From contig CAIIXF020000006.1 in NCBI GenBank assembly GCA_903813345.2, forward strand, positions 11,040,348 to 11,104,347: DNA of 64,000 nucleotides, given 5' to 3'. Shown here one piece after another: positions 32,501-47,500 of the stretch. Each line of letters starts with the position of its first letter. Positions within the stretch are counted from its first letter, which is position 1. The stretch comes from Owenia fusiformis. Lineage: Eukaryota > Annelida > Polychaeta > Sabellida > Oweniidae. Below the pieces are notes generated by a model. That model made no database searches, was not told the origin of the DNA, and saw nothing but the letters and a program-made list of their open reading frames with translations. The translations under genes and the position numbers were made by a program.

Positions 32501-35500
32501 TCCTTATTACACATACTTACATTACTAAGGATTATAAGCGATCTTTTCAGTAAAAATGGTGACATTATCCTACTAAAATGGAGATTATGTTCCACAACAA
32601 GATCGCTTATAATCCTAAGTAATGTAAACAAACCAGGTAATAAGGATTGGTAGTCCACCCGGGATATTTACATACTTACACCTCGGTCACATTTGCTACG
32701 GCGACCGTATGGTCTATCATTTCTGCGGTCAGTAGCATCTTTACTTACGGTCGCCGTAAAACAAATGTGACATTCAATCAATCAATAAAGCCAGTCATCG
32801 CCTTTTTCATAGTTGATTTTTACATTTGTTTTTTTGCAAAGTAATATTTAAGCATTCGTGAAATGAGAGACTGAGACTAGTGCTCATAATTGTATTAGCA
32901 AGGTTGTTCTTGGGAACTTTTATATGAAACATTATATCTATGTTGACCAACTATAATACAACGCATATCTTTGACAAAATATACATGGTTGAGAGGAATC
33001 ACCATACTGTTCAATTAGTGTAATTCCGTCAGTTATGAAATACTCTAATGGATCAAGAATCACTGGACAAGTTTTATGAAGAGGACACTAACAATATACA
33101 ATTGATCATTTTTGTATATAATCCCAAGGAAATGGTGCAGGAGAATTCATCTGAATTGAGAATCATATTTGAATTAATGAATTACCCCTTGTATACATAT
33201 CACACTAGAGAGAGAATGAACGCTTGTTGGAATTTGCGTAAAAATGAATTAAACATCTATAATGAATAATTACCTTTGGCACAAATACTAGACATAAGGT
33301 GATGGTTGTGCAGAAGATGATGAAGAGAGATAATATTATGAATGCAGCATCTTGTTGATCGTTGATGATGAAAGATATTGCTGCGCCAGAGACACACATT
33401 ATAACAACATTATAGACACTCATTCCGATATACTTAGAATCATTTAACGCTGGTATACTGACATGACGTGTCTCCCAGGCTAGGAAACAACCAAATACCT
33501 GAAATAAAATAATAAATAAATTAAAACCTATAAGATATTTTTTATAACTTGTTTTATTTATAACTTGATGACGTTACTTGCAATTATTTTTGGCTTTTAT
33601 CGATGTAAGTATTAACTATCATTGGTATTTCGGTAATGGTTTAAATAGCAATGCAATGTCTTTATACAATGGAATCTTCACTTACTAATAATAAGCCTTT
33701 ATATGCATATATTGCTGCAAGCCATATGGTCATGTGATCACTGACACAATATTCCATGATAGGGATTACTTCTCGATCACCAGTGGCATCCACCTATTGG
33801 AAAATTTTATATTGTACAATATATAACTATGTTGTCAGGAGTACCTTATGACAAAAGCTCATGTAACCCACTGACAATCTTCATGGGTCATTAGCGCAAA
33901 CTCGTCAACAGTAACTAAGTCAACAGTTTCGAGTCCATATTTGTAAGTTTATGATAGTTCATGATATTTCCTTCCAGATTCTGGGCATTACAGACACAGC
34001 ATTCAATAACCCCTTTAATTTCTATACATAAGTCATTTCATTTACTAATTCAACACACTATCCTTTTTGGGGACAATGGGAACGTGAATGCCATGTTGCC
34101 AATCACATTGGGTATAATGGCGCCCGATCTGGCTACACATATTACATTCATTGGTAGAAAAAGGCATCCCTTGATCCCAGCAGCATCTAGCTACCCTGGG
34201 ACAGGTTTCGAACTCATTTATCATTTTACACATTGGCTGACATACCACCAGGGCGGTCATGTTATTCCTCTACGTCAATACTCTTTTCCACACAAGGGAC
34301 AGCCTCAAGCAATATATTTTCATTTTTTTAGATTTTGTTGATTCTTTTGCTTATGGTGCTGCAACTCTTCTGTTGGTCTTTATTCTCCCCAAGGATATTA
34401 CCTCTAAACTATTATATCATATCAATAATCTAGGATCGCATTAATTTGTTGTTATCGTGGCATATGGATTTTTCTTTGAATCAGATGTGTCTTCCGGATA
34501 AATGAAAAACCCACATGAACTGGATACCGAAAGATATTAGCTTTGCCTAATTCGTCTTTAGGGTAATATATCTAAAAATCTATAAGTGTTACAAAGACAG
34601 TGATTTCACTAGCTGGCATGGTATATTGTCCATGCGGAACTTAGGTTACCTACCCTTGGGTCCAATCTTTTTGTAGAACGTCTAAGAGGGTCCACGAACG
34701 ACCAAGTACAAAGTATGACGAGGTCGAGGCCGAGGAGAACTCCCACTATCATTATTAATTTGTAATCTTTAATTACCTAAATGTTGTGAAATAATAAGCA
34801 AATATTTTTCACGTTAGATCATGGTTTTGGGCTATATGGGGTTTGTTTTTCTTGACTGGTATGCACTTATAGTTTGCTTTTTCTTGCTAAGTTCCAGTAC
34901 AACTTTTAGTCCTTCCCTTTGGCACTAGTGCTTATATATTGATCACATGGTACTAGACCCCCGGGTACTAGACTCAGTAGACTGACCGATCAGAATATGT
35001 TTTTAATAGTGATAGATACAATCTTCGTTGTAAACATTTTATATAAGCTGTATAATTAAATAATGTGTTCAATAAACTAATTTTATAAGTAAATAGAACA
35101 AATTACACACCAATGTTTACATTGCTGAACTGACAAATTGTATTTTGAAGCATTTTCTTATAGAATACATACCTTCTTTTGCAATTTGATATTAGTGAAA
35201 ATGGCATGAACCCTCCATGTTTTGGCAAACATTGCTCCAAAGGCAAATGTGAACCCTATAGAAAGAACCCAAGCTCTAGCCTACAGGAGAAGAAACAGAA
35301 AGGAGGAATGTTGAGTTAGTATTTAATATAAGCCTTGATAAGACACAGTTGCCGGTAGCTGATATCAAATGAACCATAATTCCTGATAAATGAGATATAG
35401 GTCTAGCTATAATGGCTAAACCGTCTTTAAAACACAATAAATATTTACCTTAGTATCAATATAATCCAGGTAATCCTATTGTTTCAGTATAATGGTGAAC

Positions 35501-38500
35501 GGAAAGCTAGATAAGAAGTGTTAATACTTGTATTTATCATACTAAAACTATATATAACTTACTGTACAGAGATAAGGATAAATGTGAGGACTAACAAGTC
35601 CACCATCTGTTCCTAGTAAAAACACACTTGCATACGTCATAATACACCCCACCATGATGATATTATTCATATTAGGACTTGACATTTTGATGTACCTAAA
35701 GCGAAAAAGTAATGAATAATTTACAGTGTTTCTCAAAGACACACAGCAAACATTTTGTACCCCTTAGCAGGCATATGTTTCAAAAATTAATGAAACACAC
35801 TTTCTGAGACACGATTCCTATTAGTCTGTTGAATTCCTTAAGAATCCAAGGCATGCTCTATTATTTCTAGGAAAGTTTTATAAAAATGATGAAACCACGT
35901 ACCTTAAAAACAAAATATTGAAATGTAAAGATAAAAATTCTTGGACGCCTTTTTTGCATTTAGTATTACATACGTACCTATGCTTTCTGTAATAGATGTT
36001 CAGAAGAAGAAATATGGCTGCGGCATTGACGCCGATGCCTGCAAGCACACATAGTATGGCATATGCAAGCAGGTTCACCCGCTTTGCCTCTTCAGTACTC
36101 AATGTTCTGTCCATTGGGGGACCCTTTCCTACAAATTAATTTGTAAAGTCAGATGGTTACCCCTCTTTATCCCCGAATCAATGTATATTACTTTCAGCTG
36201 GACCATTTCACTGGATCTGAACCCATGGTTTGCTATTTTTAAGAACATATGCTTTGAACGAGTTAACTCGTCAATGGTCACTAGGGAATGAGCAATTTTG
36301 AAAATATACTCGTCGACTTTTATTAATGCTGGTGTTCTTCAGGGGTTTGTTTTCAAAGTTGTCCCACGTATTTGTGTTGCCGTCGGACATGATGGACCAA
36401 CAATGCTATGCTTAAAGTCAATATAAAATGTAATTGAGAGAATGGCCTATATTTGGCTAGGACCCTAGAAATGCACTAAGCCCAGTTTTGTTCAGTTGTA
36501 ATATCACACAGGCTATATTGAGGATTATATTGAGTCGATCCTGAGGTGCATATCTTATTCAGTTCGTGTTACTGCAAAGAACATGTTACTTAATATTAAC
36601 CCCACTGGACAAAACCAATGATAATGGAATGGATAATGCAGGGTAAACAGGGAGTTATTGAAGGTTAAGGTGCAAGAAAAGTCTTACATATTTCGTCAAA
36701 ATCCGAAAAAACGATTTTGCCAATATATAAGGATTAATTAAACATCATTGTTACTAATATTTGAATCTGCTGTTCAATTTATTTGACTGTCAAAGAGGAT
36801 TGGCTCCCAGGATCGAAACTCGATATTTTCCAACAATGAAAACGTCGAAATGTCGTTATTTTCTGAAATTAGCCTATGGCCGACTATAAATTGAAAATAA
36901 ACAGTTCAAAAGATCCGAACCAATATCTCGACCATTTCCTGTGAGTTTTGGAATTTTTCGTTAAGAAATAAGATCAAAACTCACGATTCAAATGCTGAAG
37001 TGAACAAAATGGCGGCTGTTTGAATTCGAATTTTGTAACACGACATGCGCATATATGGGACAGAATATCGATGTTGCACTGGGAGCCAATCCTCCTTGTT
37101 TGACTTTGTAAAATTCTTATTATTCATTTAGTGTGCTTCCAGTAGAATATATTTAATTGGGTTAGAATTTGTCATCAATCATAAAACCAGTAAACGCGTT
37201 TCCATATGGATTTACTTTCACATTCTTATCAATATACCAGGCATGTTTTCATTTGATGTAATTATTATTGTCGATGCTTTGACCTACATAGGGGTCATAC
37301 CATAATCATAATCAATAACATTTGTATGATTACAGACAACGAGGAATGGCGTAATCTACTTTGTACTCACCGTGCCACATCACTGGCTCGCCTTTATGGA
37401 GATCTAACACTTCTGAATCAAGATAATACTCTCCTACTTTGTACATGTCACCTCCTACAAAACAATTTCCCCAGTACAATGTCCCGATGAAATGGATGTA
37501 ATATATTATCACAGCAGCAGCTACATTGACTACTTTCACATTAAGATGTCTATGTGTAAGTGTCTGAATGTGTAAAAAGACAGTTAGAAAATAAAGTTCT
37601 TGTATGTACGGGTACAACCAATAATCTTAGGAAATCTCAAATCCCAATCCAAAATCGACCTAAATGTACGACAGGCAATCTCTTTCTCCCCCTTTCTCAC
37701 CATCCAGGAACTAATACCCCAATTGCAATACAAAAACCATGGGAAATTGTAGTGATTGCAATACATGTTGAAGAGCAATTGAAAACAGTAGTTCTAAATG
37801 AAAAATAGCTGTGGTTACTAAAACTATTACAAGATAGAGCTTTATGTTTTAAATGATCTTGGGCCGACAAAATCCATTTCAGAACTCTCAAGAGTGCCAA
37901 AGGGTCACATGGTCATATTCCATACAATACTTTGACAACGATAACCACCCGGGGGATAACCACTAGGGGAACAATGACTAGTTTCTATCCCTACTGCTCA
38001 TAAAAATGCCACAACCGGAATCTGCCTAAAACAATGACTAGTTTCTATCCCTACTGCTCATAAAAATGCCACAACCGGAATCTGCCTAAAACATGTTTGT
38101 ATTCTCTTGAGGTTTTGTGTGATTTTTATGATGTACTTCCTGATCGGACGTTCATGTGGAGAATACATGCAATTTATGCAATGCCCTATCATATTACGGA
38201 ATTGTTTAATTTTTATGGCTATTATACAATGTGATGCGGATGGCAACACAAATTAATTAAGTTGATACAATTTATTCCATGTCAAAGCACTTTTTATGTG
38301 GCTTATAACAACTATTTCAATAGGGATAGCAGCTGGATTGATATTTTTTATACTGCATTTTCTGATTAGATTACTAGAAGTGTATATCTATTGAGTTGTA
38401 TATGTAGATACCTTGGAATTGTCGATGCTCTATTTCTCCCAGTCTCTCTCCTTTGTTAAAGCGTACGACACCCTGGAATATGAGGATATGATACATTATT

Positions 38501-41500
38501 GTAAAGTTAATTGCGATACATTAATGAACCTTTGTCGCAGATGGAATACAATTCATTAGATGATATATTGCACATATTACTTACTTATCATTTATGATGA
38601 TTTGAGTGATGCTTTTGTATATTGATGATAAAAGTAGACAGCTCACTGACACGCGATATATTTTGCTGATATACATTTTTATCGTGATTAAATTACAAAT
38701 AGCACAAACAATCAAACAATGAAAAATAACAACATTACTTATCGATGAGTTTTGTCTTCATTTTGATTTGCAATGTCCCGTAGGGTGCAACATGTAAAGC
38801 CCGGTATACACCAATGGGGCAAAATCCCACTTGCCCCATCGAGTCCCATCTTGCCCCATCGAATCCCAATTTGCCCCATCGAATCCCACCAAGTCCCATG
38901 GGACCTTGATGACTTTGTCCCATCGTGCCCCATGGAGTCCCACGGACTTCATGGGGCAAAATCCCAAAAGGTCCCACGAGGTCCCACGCAATGTTAAGTC
39001 TATGGAGGTCCCAACTTGCCCCATTGGTGTATACCGGGCTTAAGATGTAATATTCATTGTTTTATCTCTTATCTAGCAAGGCATATCTGTTACCTTTCTT
39101 CATAAGCATGACACAAACAATTACGTTTACCTTAATTAGAATGTCACAAAGTATGGCTGTTTTTAGTGACCTTGATTAGCATGATGCAAAATATGACTGT
39201 CTTTACTAGCATGGTATATCTTTCTCTATGAGCACGTGACAACTACAGAATGTCTTTATTACGTTCCAAGGAGGATTGGCTCCCAGAATGCAACACCGAT
39301 ATTCTGCAAAACAATCACCTAGCGATAGCTTTGTTGGAGAGTATCGGGTCATTCTCCATGCAGTCGTACAAATTATACAGACACGAATAGCAAATGACGC
39401 ATGCGTGGAGATTAAAGAATATCGAGTTGGAACCCTGGCTTCCAATCCTCCTTGATTACGTTCATAATATAATGGATACATTTCTATAAGCATGATACAA
39501 GTGACAATTTCATTTATTAGCATGATATAATTTAAATGGCTTCCCAATTAATTGATTCACAGGGTAATTTCCCTTATTAACTGGAACGTCCTATCAAAAT
39601 TCAAATAGGTAAAAATACTGAATATGTTAATCCTTTCCTTATATTAATCGATACGATGGAATTCTACATACACTACAAAAATAAAATGAAAAATGAGACA
39701 AGCAGCTATTCTAGGTTAATCCATATGCAATATCATTGTAAACAAAAACCTCTTGATATGTTTTCAAAATACAGAATCAGTGAATGGTTATGGCATTGAT
39801 CTTGAAGGTGAGTGGGAACATAACGATATACTAGATCAAGTGCCAATTGCTATATACCAATGCTAGTACAAGAGGGGGTCACCGAGCTATAATGAGTACT
39901 ATTGGAATTGATAGCTTGAGGATTATTGAGCGAGTGGATGAGATCAACGTAATGGGACATTTTATCTTCAGTTTTGCACCCATCAGGTTCAATAACATCA
40001 TGGAAATCATTAATGACTTCAAAAATAAATGAGTTTTTTATAAAATAGTAATGATACACTATATTACAAATGGCCTGCCAAGTTTGAAAGAAGTTTTATT
40101 TCTCGTAATGACCGCATTGGTAGAATTGATTTACTGTGAGGTGTTGATAGCTAATATACGGTAATTCATTATAACTGGACTGAAATTAATAGTTTTAAAG
40201 GCCTAATGAAATATAGATCCTTTCATTATATTGTCGCTACACAGTTGTAAGTTACGCCTTTGAACAGTATCTCAACATACCACAACATCCATAAGACAAA
40301 CGCATCCCTTGTGACCTAATGTCTCGCCAAGCTGTATTTTTGTACCAAAATGGCAAATTGAAAACATACTCAGATTCAAAATCATCAAAAGCATGGGTGG
40401 GAAATTTAACATAAAAATTGGGCTGCCAAATTTTTAGATCATATCATCCCATACAATATCATTATATAAATCCCTACATATCAAGTGATATCATATTATA
40501 CCTATGGTATCAAGTCATATCATATCATAGCCATATCATGAAACTCGAAAAAGGATGTATACAGTATACAGTGTGTATACTACACTCCCCTATATAAGTT
40601 TGGCCCACCATTTTCATTGGTTTATAGTATTGGTTTATAGTAATTTCCATCAAATCGTAAATTATGCAAAAATGGTAAATCATATGGTATTAGAAATGAG
40701 GCAAATGATCAATTCATATTCCCAATAACAAATAAAGATAGCTCATGTCATATAGACTGCATATACTGTAATGATCCAAAATATAAGTAATTAAATGTAA
40801 GCACGACGAATAACATGTTTTATTATATGCAGTATGATGTATGATCAAACAATATCCTAGATGCGAGTAGAAACAATCTTGATTTACGTCATTAAAAATT
40901 CAAAATTCAGTCAAACTGATGTCATATTTGGAATCTACATGTAAAATTACATCTAGAAATATGGTTTTGAAGAGTTTATTAACTTTGAAAATTTAATTTT
41001 CTTTGAAAATGTGACTTCTAGGTCGCGGAGATTCCCCATAGCCCCCATGTTGGAAAATCACAAAAATGGAAATATCTTTTCTTGTGTTTGGCAGATAATA
41101 TTTTCTTTTACTGGACATATTTTAATTTGTATAACTATCAGACACATAAGGGTAATATGAAAAGTGAACCACTAAAACTGATAAATATTCAAGTTTAAGG
41201 GAATTTTGTAATACCCTGCCATGTTATTTCCCCCGAATCAGCCACCTGGTGGCGAAACTGGTAACTACCTACTCGCATCTGAGTAATTTCAGTCACTTAC
41301 TGTTACGCCCTGGAAATGTGTGTTATTCAAAGAACTCCTCAACTCAGGTGTCCAGAAAAGTTGGGCTATTTCTTCCGATGCACTTCTTTTTGTCCTGCTA
41401 TCGGGGGTACTAACCATGGCGTGTAGGGCCTTAGCTATGGTCCAGATCCCATCATACGCATAACCATGAAATTTACTGTAGTTTTTCTTACGTCTTTTGT

Positions 41501-44500
41501 TATATTCTGCAGTATATTCTGTAGTCGACTTTAAATAGAAAGTTTTTGGTGAATAAAAAGAATAAATAAGTAAATATAAGTCTCAAATGGGTCGAGAATA
41601 ATACATAAATAGAATAGATAAATATACGTACAGTATTACAATCACATTTTGTTCAAGAGACGGAAGATGTATTTTGTCAAAGCAAAAGGTGTAGAAGAAT
41701 GATTTAAACTTTACCCTCAGGGCACGAAAAAAATTCTAAAAACACATACAGAGTGCTCACTGCTGACACACCGATTACTATTATAGTATTTGGGTCGTCA
41801 ATCATTGTCTATGTCTATCACGGTTGTCTTCATTTGATTTGAAGTTTCAATCATTATTTAAATTAAATAATTAATTCCAATAAAATTTTCAAACTAGATC
41901 GTCTTAATTCAAGTTCTGGTTAAATATAAACGCATTTTCGCAGTTTCGTCTATAAGAAATGTCGTTCTTGGTTTCAAAATTATTTTCAGTCATACATGTA
42001 TTTCCAAAGGGGTTGTGTCGTTTTTATCATCATATTGCCCAAATGCTGCAGACATGTTTACAAGTCAATTTGTTCTACTATATATGGTCTTACCATTCCA
42101 GTGTCAGTAGAGGTAAACCTGGTCGTGATTGGATGTACATCAGTCGTGAAATGGCCTTCCAATGCCTTCTCTAGTTGCATTGGTGTACAGTCAATGGAGC
42201 TATCGTTCACCTTCCACCAGTGTGTGGGATACCCTCCTTGCAGAAACCACACTATCTTTGGCCCATATAGACCTTCATGGAATGCCTATATAAATAGAGA
42301 CATTCTTTGGATGTGATATTAGATATATACAGTCTAGCATCTAACCGCTTAGATTGGGACCAAAATGGTCCCGTCGGTAAATTGGACAAAATCTTTTCAA
42401 GTCTAGTTATATAATGGTCCATTCATGAAATTAACTATGTGTACCTCCCCCATCTCAAAGGAATCACTCAAGTTCAACATTAGGTTATAGCTGTCTCAGG
42501 CTGATGCACATGATGTATATTTATTTGATTCCCTTGAGCAACCAGTTGAAAAATCTACATACTAGTATCTACATACTTATTTGCAACACATTTCAAATTG
42601 AAATCTTATTATTACTTAAACAACATACACAATATGAATTCAGATTAGCTAGTTTATTTTGTTTATTTTTACCGAGGGTTATGGATGAATTAATTTGATA
42701 TCTAAATAAAATCTGTACTAAATATTATTTTTAAAAAAGGCATAAATATATCCCTTTAATTAGGGTTGACAAATTGTGTATTGTTTAGTAATTTGGCACA
42801 AAATAGGGAAATCCAAGATTATGGAGAGAGTGATTAATTAGAGATTCTTCAGCTTGGACTTGGGGGGCTAGACTCAAATAACAGGATCAGTAATGTGAAT
42901 GTCAGCAATTATATTAGGCAAGAATAATGATCTGAATATTACTTAAGATGAAGGAGAGAGTTCTAGATTATATTTACAAGAAACTGTGTTCAACATGTTT
43001 GTATCTCAAGTTATCAAAATGTAAAGTTGGAGACATATCAGCTTTTTAAAACATATGAATTACTTTATGAAATGATATATCTTAGTTAAAACAGAGACAA
43101 ATAAAAATGTTTTATATGTCTCTGGTTAAAATTGTTTTCTGAGCAAAACAGTTATCAGTTATCGGAAGAATACAAATTATTGTATGAATTTTGTGATTAT
43201 CCACTTATAAAGTTTGTAGATGAATATTACTATTCTTGTAACTTGAACTTAATTAATGTCTTGATTTTAGAATTCACATTCATATCTTGTTGTATGTTTC
43301 TAAAGGATTGGCATCGATATGGAGAACTTTTTGAACACACGTTTCTCTTAAACCTAGTCATAAAAAAATCTAAAAAATTAAAACATCGTCAATTTAATGG
43401 TCATCTTTTGAATGGTAACAATATAATTTGAAAAAACATATATGCTTTCATCTATACATGATATTGTTTTAGAAAACACATCAAACACTTGTTTTGTTCT
43501 TGGTATCATGTTTTCCAGAGTGAAATGAAACATCTTTCCAAACCTCATTGGAACAAAGCGACATAAACATAACATGTTTAGGTCTCTCAATATTGTAATT
43601 GTACAAAGGAAATTTTGGTTGATTTTTAGAAAAGTATCTTGTGAAATATAAGTTTTATCTTGATTTTTATCTATTTTGAGGGGTTTTTGTTTAATTTTTT
43701 GAATACTTTTTTAAAATCAACCAAAAATTCCTTGAAATAACTATAATATTGAGAGGTCTAAAAACATGTTGTGTATGCTATTATGATCCAACAAGGTTCG
43801 GAAAGACATTTTATTTCATTCTCAAGAATTGATAGAAAGGACCAAAAACAATTGCACTAAAAAAACAAAAAATTTTAACAAAAACAGTTTTATAAAATAT
43901 TTCTAAATAATTTTCGCATTAAATTGTTGTCAATCAGTCAACATTACATACAATACCGTGTTTTTTACAGATTAATGTTTTCAATGATTGGTTTAAGAGA
44001 AAAACATTGTTGAATTCAGTTCTCTATATCGATACCACTCCTTTAAGTATTGTATAAGGCTTCAACCTGCACTTAAATAAAATCTCCATTCTATCAATGA
44101 ATATTTTGTATTCACTGGACCTAGTATGTGGGATAAATATAGATTACATACTGTATAAATTGTCTAAACTAAAATCAGTGATCCAAGTTAGTGAACAGCT
44201 CTGTATCTATATGATATCTTGCCTATTATATTCAATTTCTAAAGAAATGAGTCAATTAGTAGACACCCCAAGTGGAAATTTAGTGCTGCCTCCTATAAAC
44301 CAGTGTTGAACTATCTGATGCCCATCGGTTAGATGCTAGACTGTATAGATAATACTAATTCAATTCAATTTTTAAAACCTTCAAAAATGAGTATTAGGTT
44401 CCAAAACGTAAATCAAGGGTATCTGTGTTGAAGATTATTTGAATTCTTGAATTGGTTCTCTTTAGTTTATAAGTACTTTCAACAGGGATCCTTGTTTTCC

Positions 44501-47500
44501 AATGATGTCATTATCTTCCTCATTACATACTATGGTTATATCTCGTTATTGCAGAAGAATTTGGATAAAAACCTTATACACATTAGATAACGTATTAACT
44601 TACATTACAAAATACTCTCCGCGCCATCTCAGCAGAAAACAGTCCTAAGATAATTCTAACATCTCTGGCCTGATATTCAAATAAAAAGCATCAATTTAAT
44701 TGAGTCATTCGCAGATGCTACCGCGTCAAGTGCAGCTTAATCAGCCATTTCTATTCACTCCAATTGTAAAAATAGAATTTTTATTGTGAATATACAAGGA
44801 GGATTGGCTCCCAGGGTTCCAACTCGATATTCTGCCATATATGGGGATGTCGTGATTACAAAATTTGAATTACAGCCTTCATTTTTGTACTTCAGAATTT
44901 GAATTGCGAGCTTTGGTCTTATTTCCAAACAAAATATTCCAAAACACACAGGAAGTGATCGAGATATAATTGGTTCGAATCTTTTGGAGTGTTGATTATG
45001 CATTTTTAGTCAGTTATAATGCCAGAAAATAACGACATTTTGACATTTTCATGGTTGGAAAATATCGTCTTGGGTCTCTGGGAGCTAATCCTCTTTGGTG
45101 AACATATGGAAAACGGGAAAGCAACCGAAGATGGTCGAGTGAAATTCCGATTCTTCTTTAGGGTTAAGGGTTAGAATTTAAGGGGTTAGTGTTTAGGACT
45201 AGTGGTTAGTGTTTAGGCCTAGGGATTAGGGTTTAGGACTAGTGGTTAGTGTTTAGGACTAGGGATTAGGGTTTAGGACTAGGGGTAGGTGTTTATGACT
45301 AGGGTTTAGGACTAGGGGTTAGGGTTTAGGGATAGTATCTTCGGCTATTTCGGTTGAGAACCATAATGAAAACCTCTATGGACGATCTTTGCAAAATATA
45401 AGTAAAATACGAAGGGGCAATATGATTCAATAGTAGTTGGCGGATTATTTAGACACTGTATATTTAAATATATATTTAATATATTATAAATAATATAGGT
45501 TTATCATCATATGGTGTTACCTTAAGGTTTTGCACAGCAACAGATGGATCATCAGCGAACCCATTATTCTCTACAGCTAAGATAGTGATGTTGTCATCCC
45601 TCAACTGTTTTGTAAGATGATTGTCATGGACCTAAATTGATATGGTACAATTATGTCACTCATTGCGACAAATGAAAAGCATTTATACCATCATACGTAT
45701 AATTTACGCACGTATATAACTATAATTTGTCTAGCCCCTGGTTCCAGTTTCCAATTAATATCTTGATGTGCTACTCTTAAAGTTGGCAAAACGGAAGCCA
45801 ATGACAAACCAAGTGTTGATAATAGTGAGTGAAGAAGACTAATCAAGGTTGCGGTGTTTCCTGAATGATATATCTTAAATATTAAAACACCCGAAGAGTT
45901 TGTATATTATAATCTTACAATAAGTAACTGTTATAGCTGTTAAAGTACAAAGATATATTTTCAATCAAATTAAATTGGAAAACTGAATAGAGTTAAATTT
46001 GATATTTTCCAACATCATAATCTTGGGTGAATTACTAGAAGAATTCGTCAGTTGTTATACGTTTCTATAATACTTCAAGAGACTTCCTTGTATTGTAACC
46101 TTTTAGGTGATTTATGGTGAATATAGCAATATACGAAGTATCCGACAAATATCGTAAATACAATATTCCTCTTTGTCGCAACAATGCCATTTATTTAACA
46201 AATGTTTATGATGCTATGCAAATCTTCAATAATTTCAGCTGAGTAGTTATTGCACTCATGCTTGGTAGATCTACCATTATTGCACCAGATTCCTTCTTAA
46301 AATCACTTTTACACATGTTCTTTTTGTAGAAATATGATTCTGATCAATAAATTGGCCCTTAAGTGATGTCCTCAGGAAACTGAATAGCTACTGCATTTGG
46401 TCAAATGTCAGACGGACAAAAAATGGCCAATCGCTATATGTTGATTTACTTAGCTGATATTCCCACCGGTTATTAAGGTATAAATCAATTTTTTTATTCC
46501 ACAGATCCAACAATTGCTGCGTACAGTTTAAAACGATGCCTTCAATTTTATCAAAAACTGAGATGCTGCTCAATTCATTTTCTATTACGTGGGGCAATGT
46601 TTGCTATGTAACGTGCGCCGGACTGTCAATTCGGATATGAAATGTTTAACAAAATGCAGGCAAACATTTTCCAGACACCAAATTGTGAAATATGTGCCCC
46701 GTATGCATTAACTTGTGAGAACAGTATTATTCATCATACTTTATGATGAGCATCGTATAAAGCAAATGAAAGAAACCATTCAACAGGCATTTCACGATTC
46801 ATTGATTATATTTAAAAATGTAATTACAACGAGTGATATAACACATACTGAGATTAATAGATATGATAACTAGAATTTGTACAATAGAATAATTTAGCGG
46901 CAATTTAAATGAAATATTGTGCAAAAAGGTAATGGAAAAACAGCTGATTGCATCCATTAAGTGATGAATAGTTGTATTTTAAACGGTAATCAGCATTAAC
47001 AATCATAAATTGAAGCTACTTCTTCTACATTCCCGTCATCTATATCAGGTCTCACTGGCAATAATGTTATTGTAATTACCATAATATACATTAATTGTAA
47101 ACATTGTATTTACGCGATCGCGGCGTTTCCCCGTTATTGATGGAAACAGAAGAAGAAATGATCTCAAATGAATTATTCAGCATTTGTTTGGAACAATACT
47201 TTTTGCATACAAAAATGAGATCAGTTGAATACTAAATCATTTAGATTATACACATATTTATGCTGTATCTAAACCACCATGCCAACTAGCTTACTTAGAA
47301 GACATCTCCAACAAATTGCATGGTACGTTTCGATTATTGTTGATATAGTACAGAATCTAGAAAATTGTTCACTTACACACTAGAACGAATTTGATTTACT
47401 CCACAGACTACCAGTAAATTCAGCCTAACCATCTCAAAAAGATCTCAATATTATCGAACTTTTAGAATATGTACGGAATGGCATCATATAGGAACTGATC

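Noticed and set aside
33961-34341. 126-codon plus-strand ORF inside a GABBR2 intron, and its 71-codon antisense frame
   Set aside because: No domain, splice context or start context; residues look like translated repeat sequence.
38735-39043. Several overlapping ORFs on both strands
   Set aside because: All arise from the 18-bp minisatellite inside the Harbinger-type MITE.
43132-43590. 99- and 70-codon ORFs
   Set aside because: They cross the end of a MITE, and the same frame fragment recurs in the copy near 20.9 kb, so it is repeat DNA.
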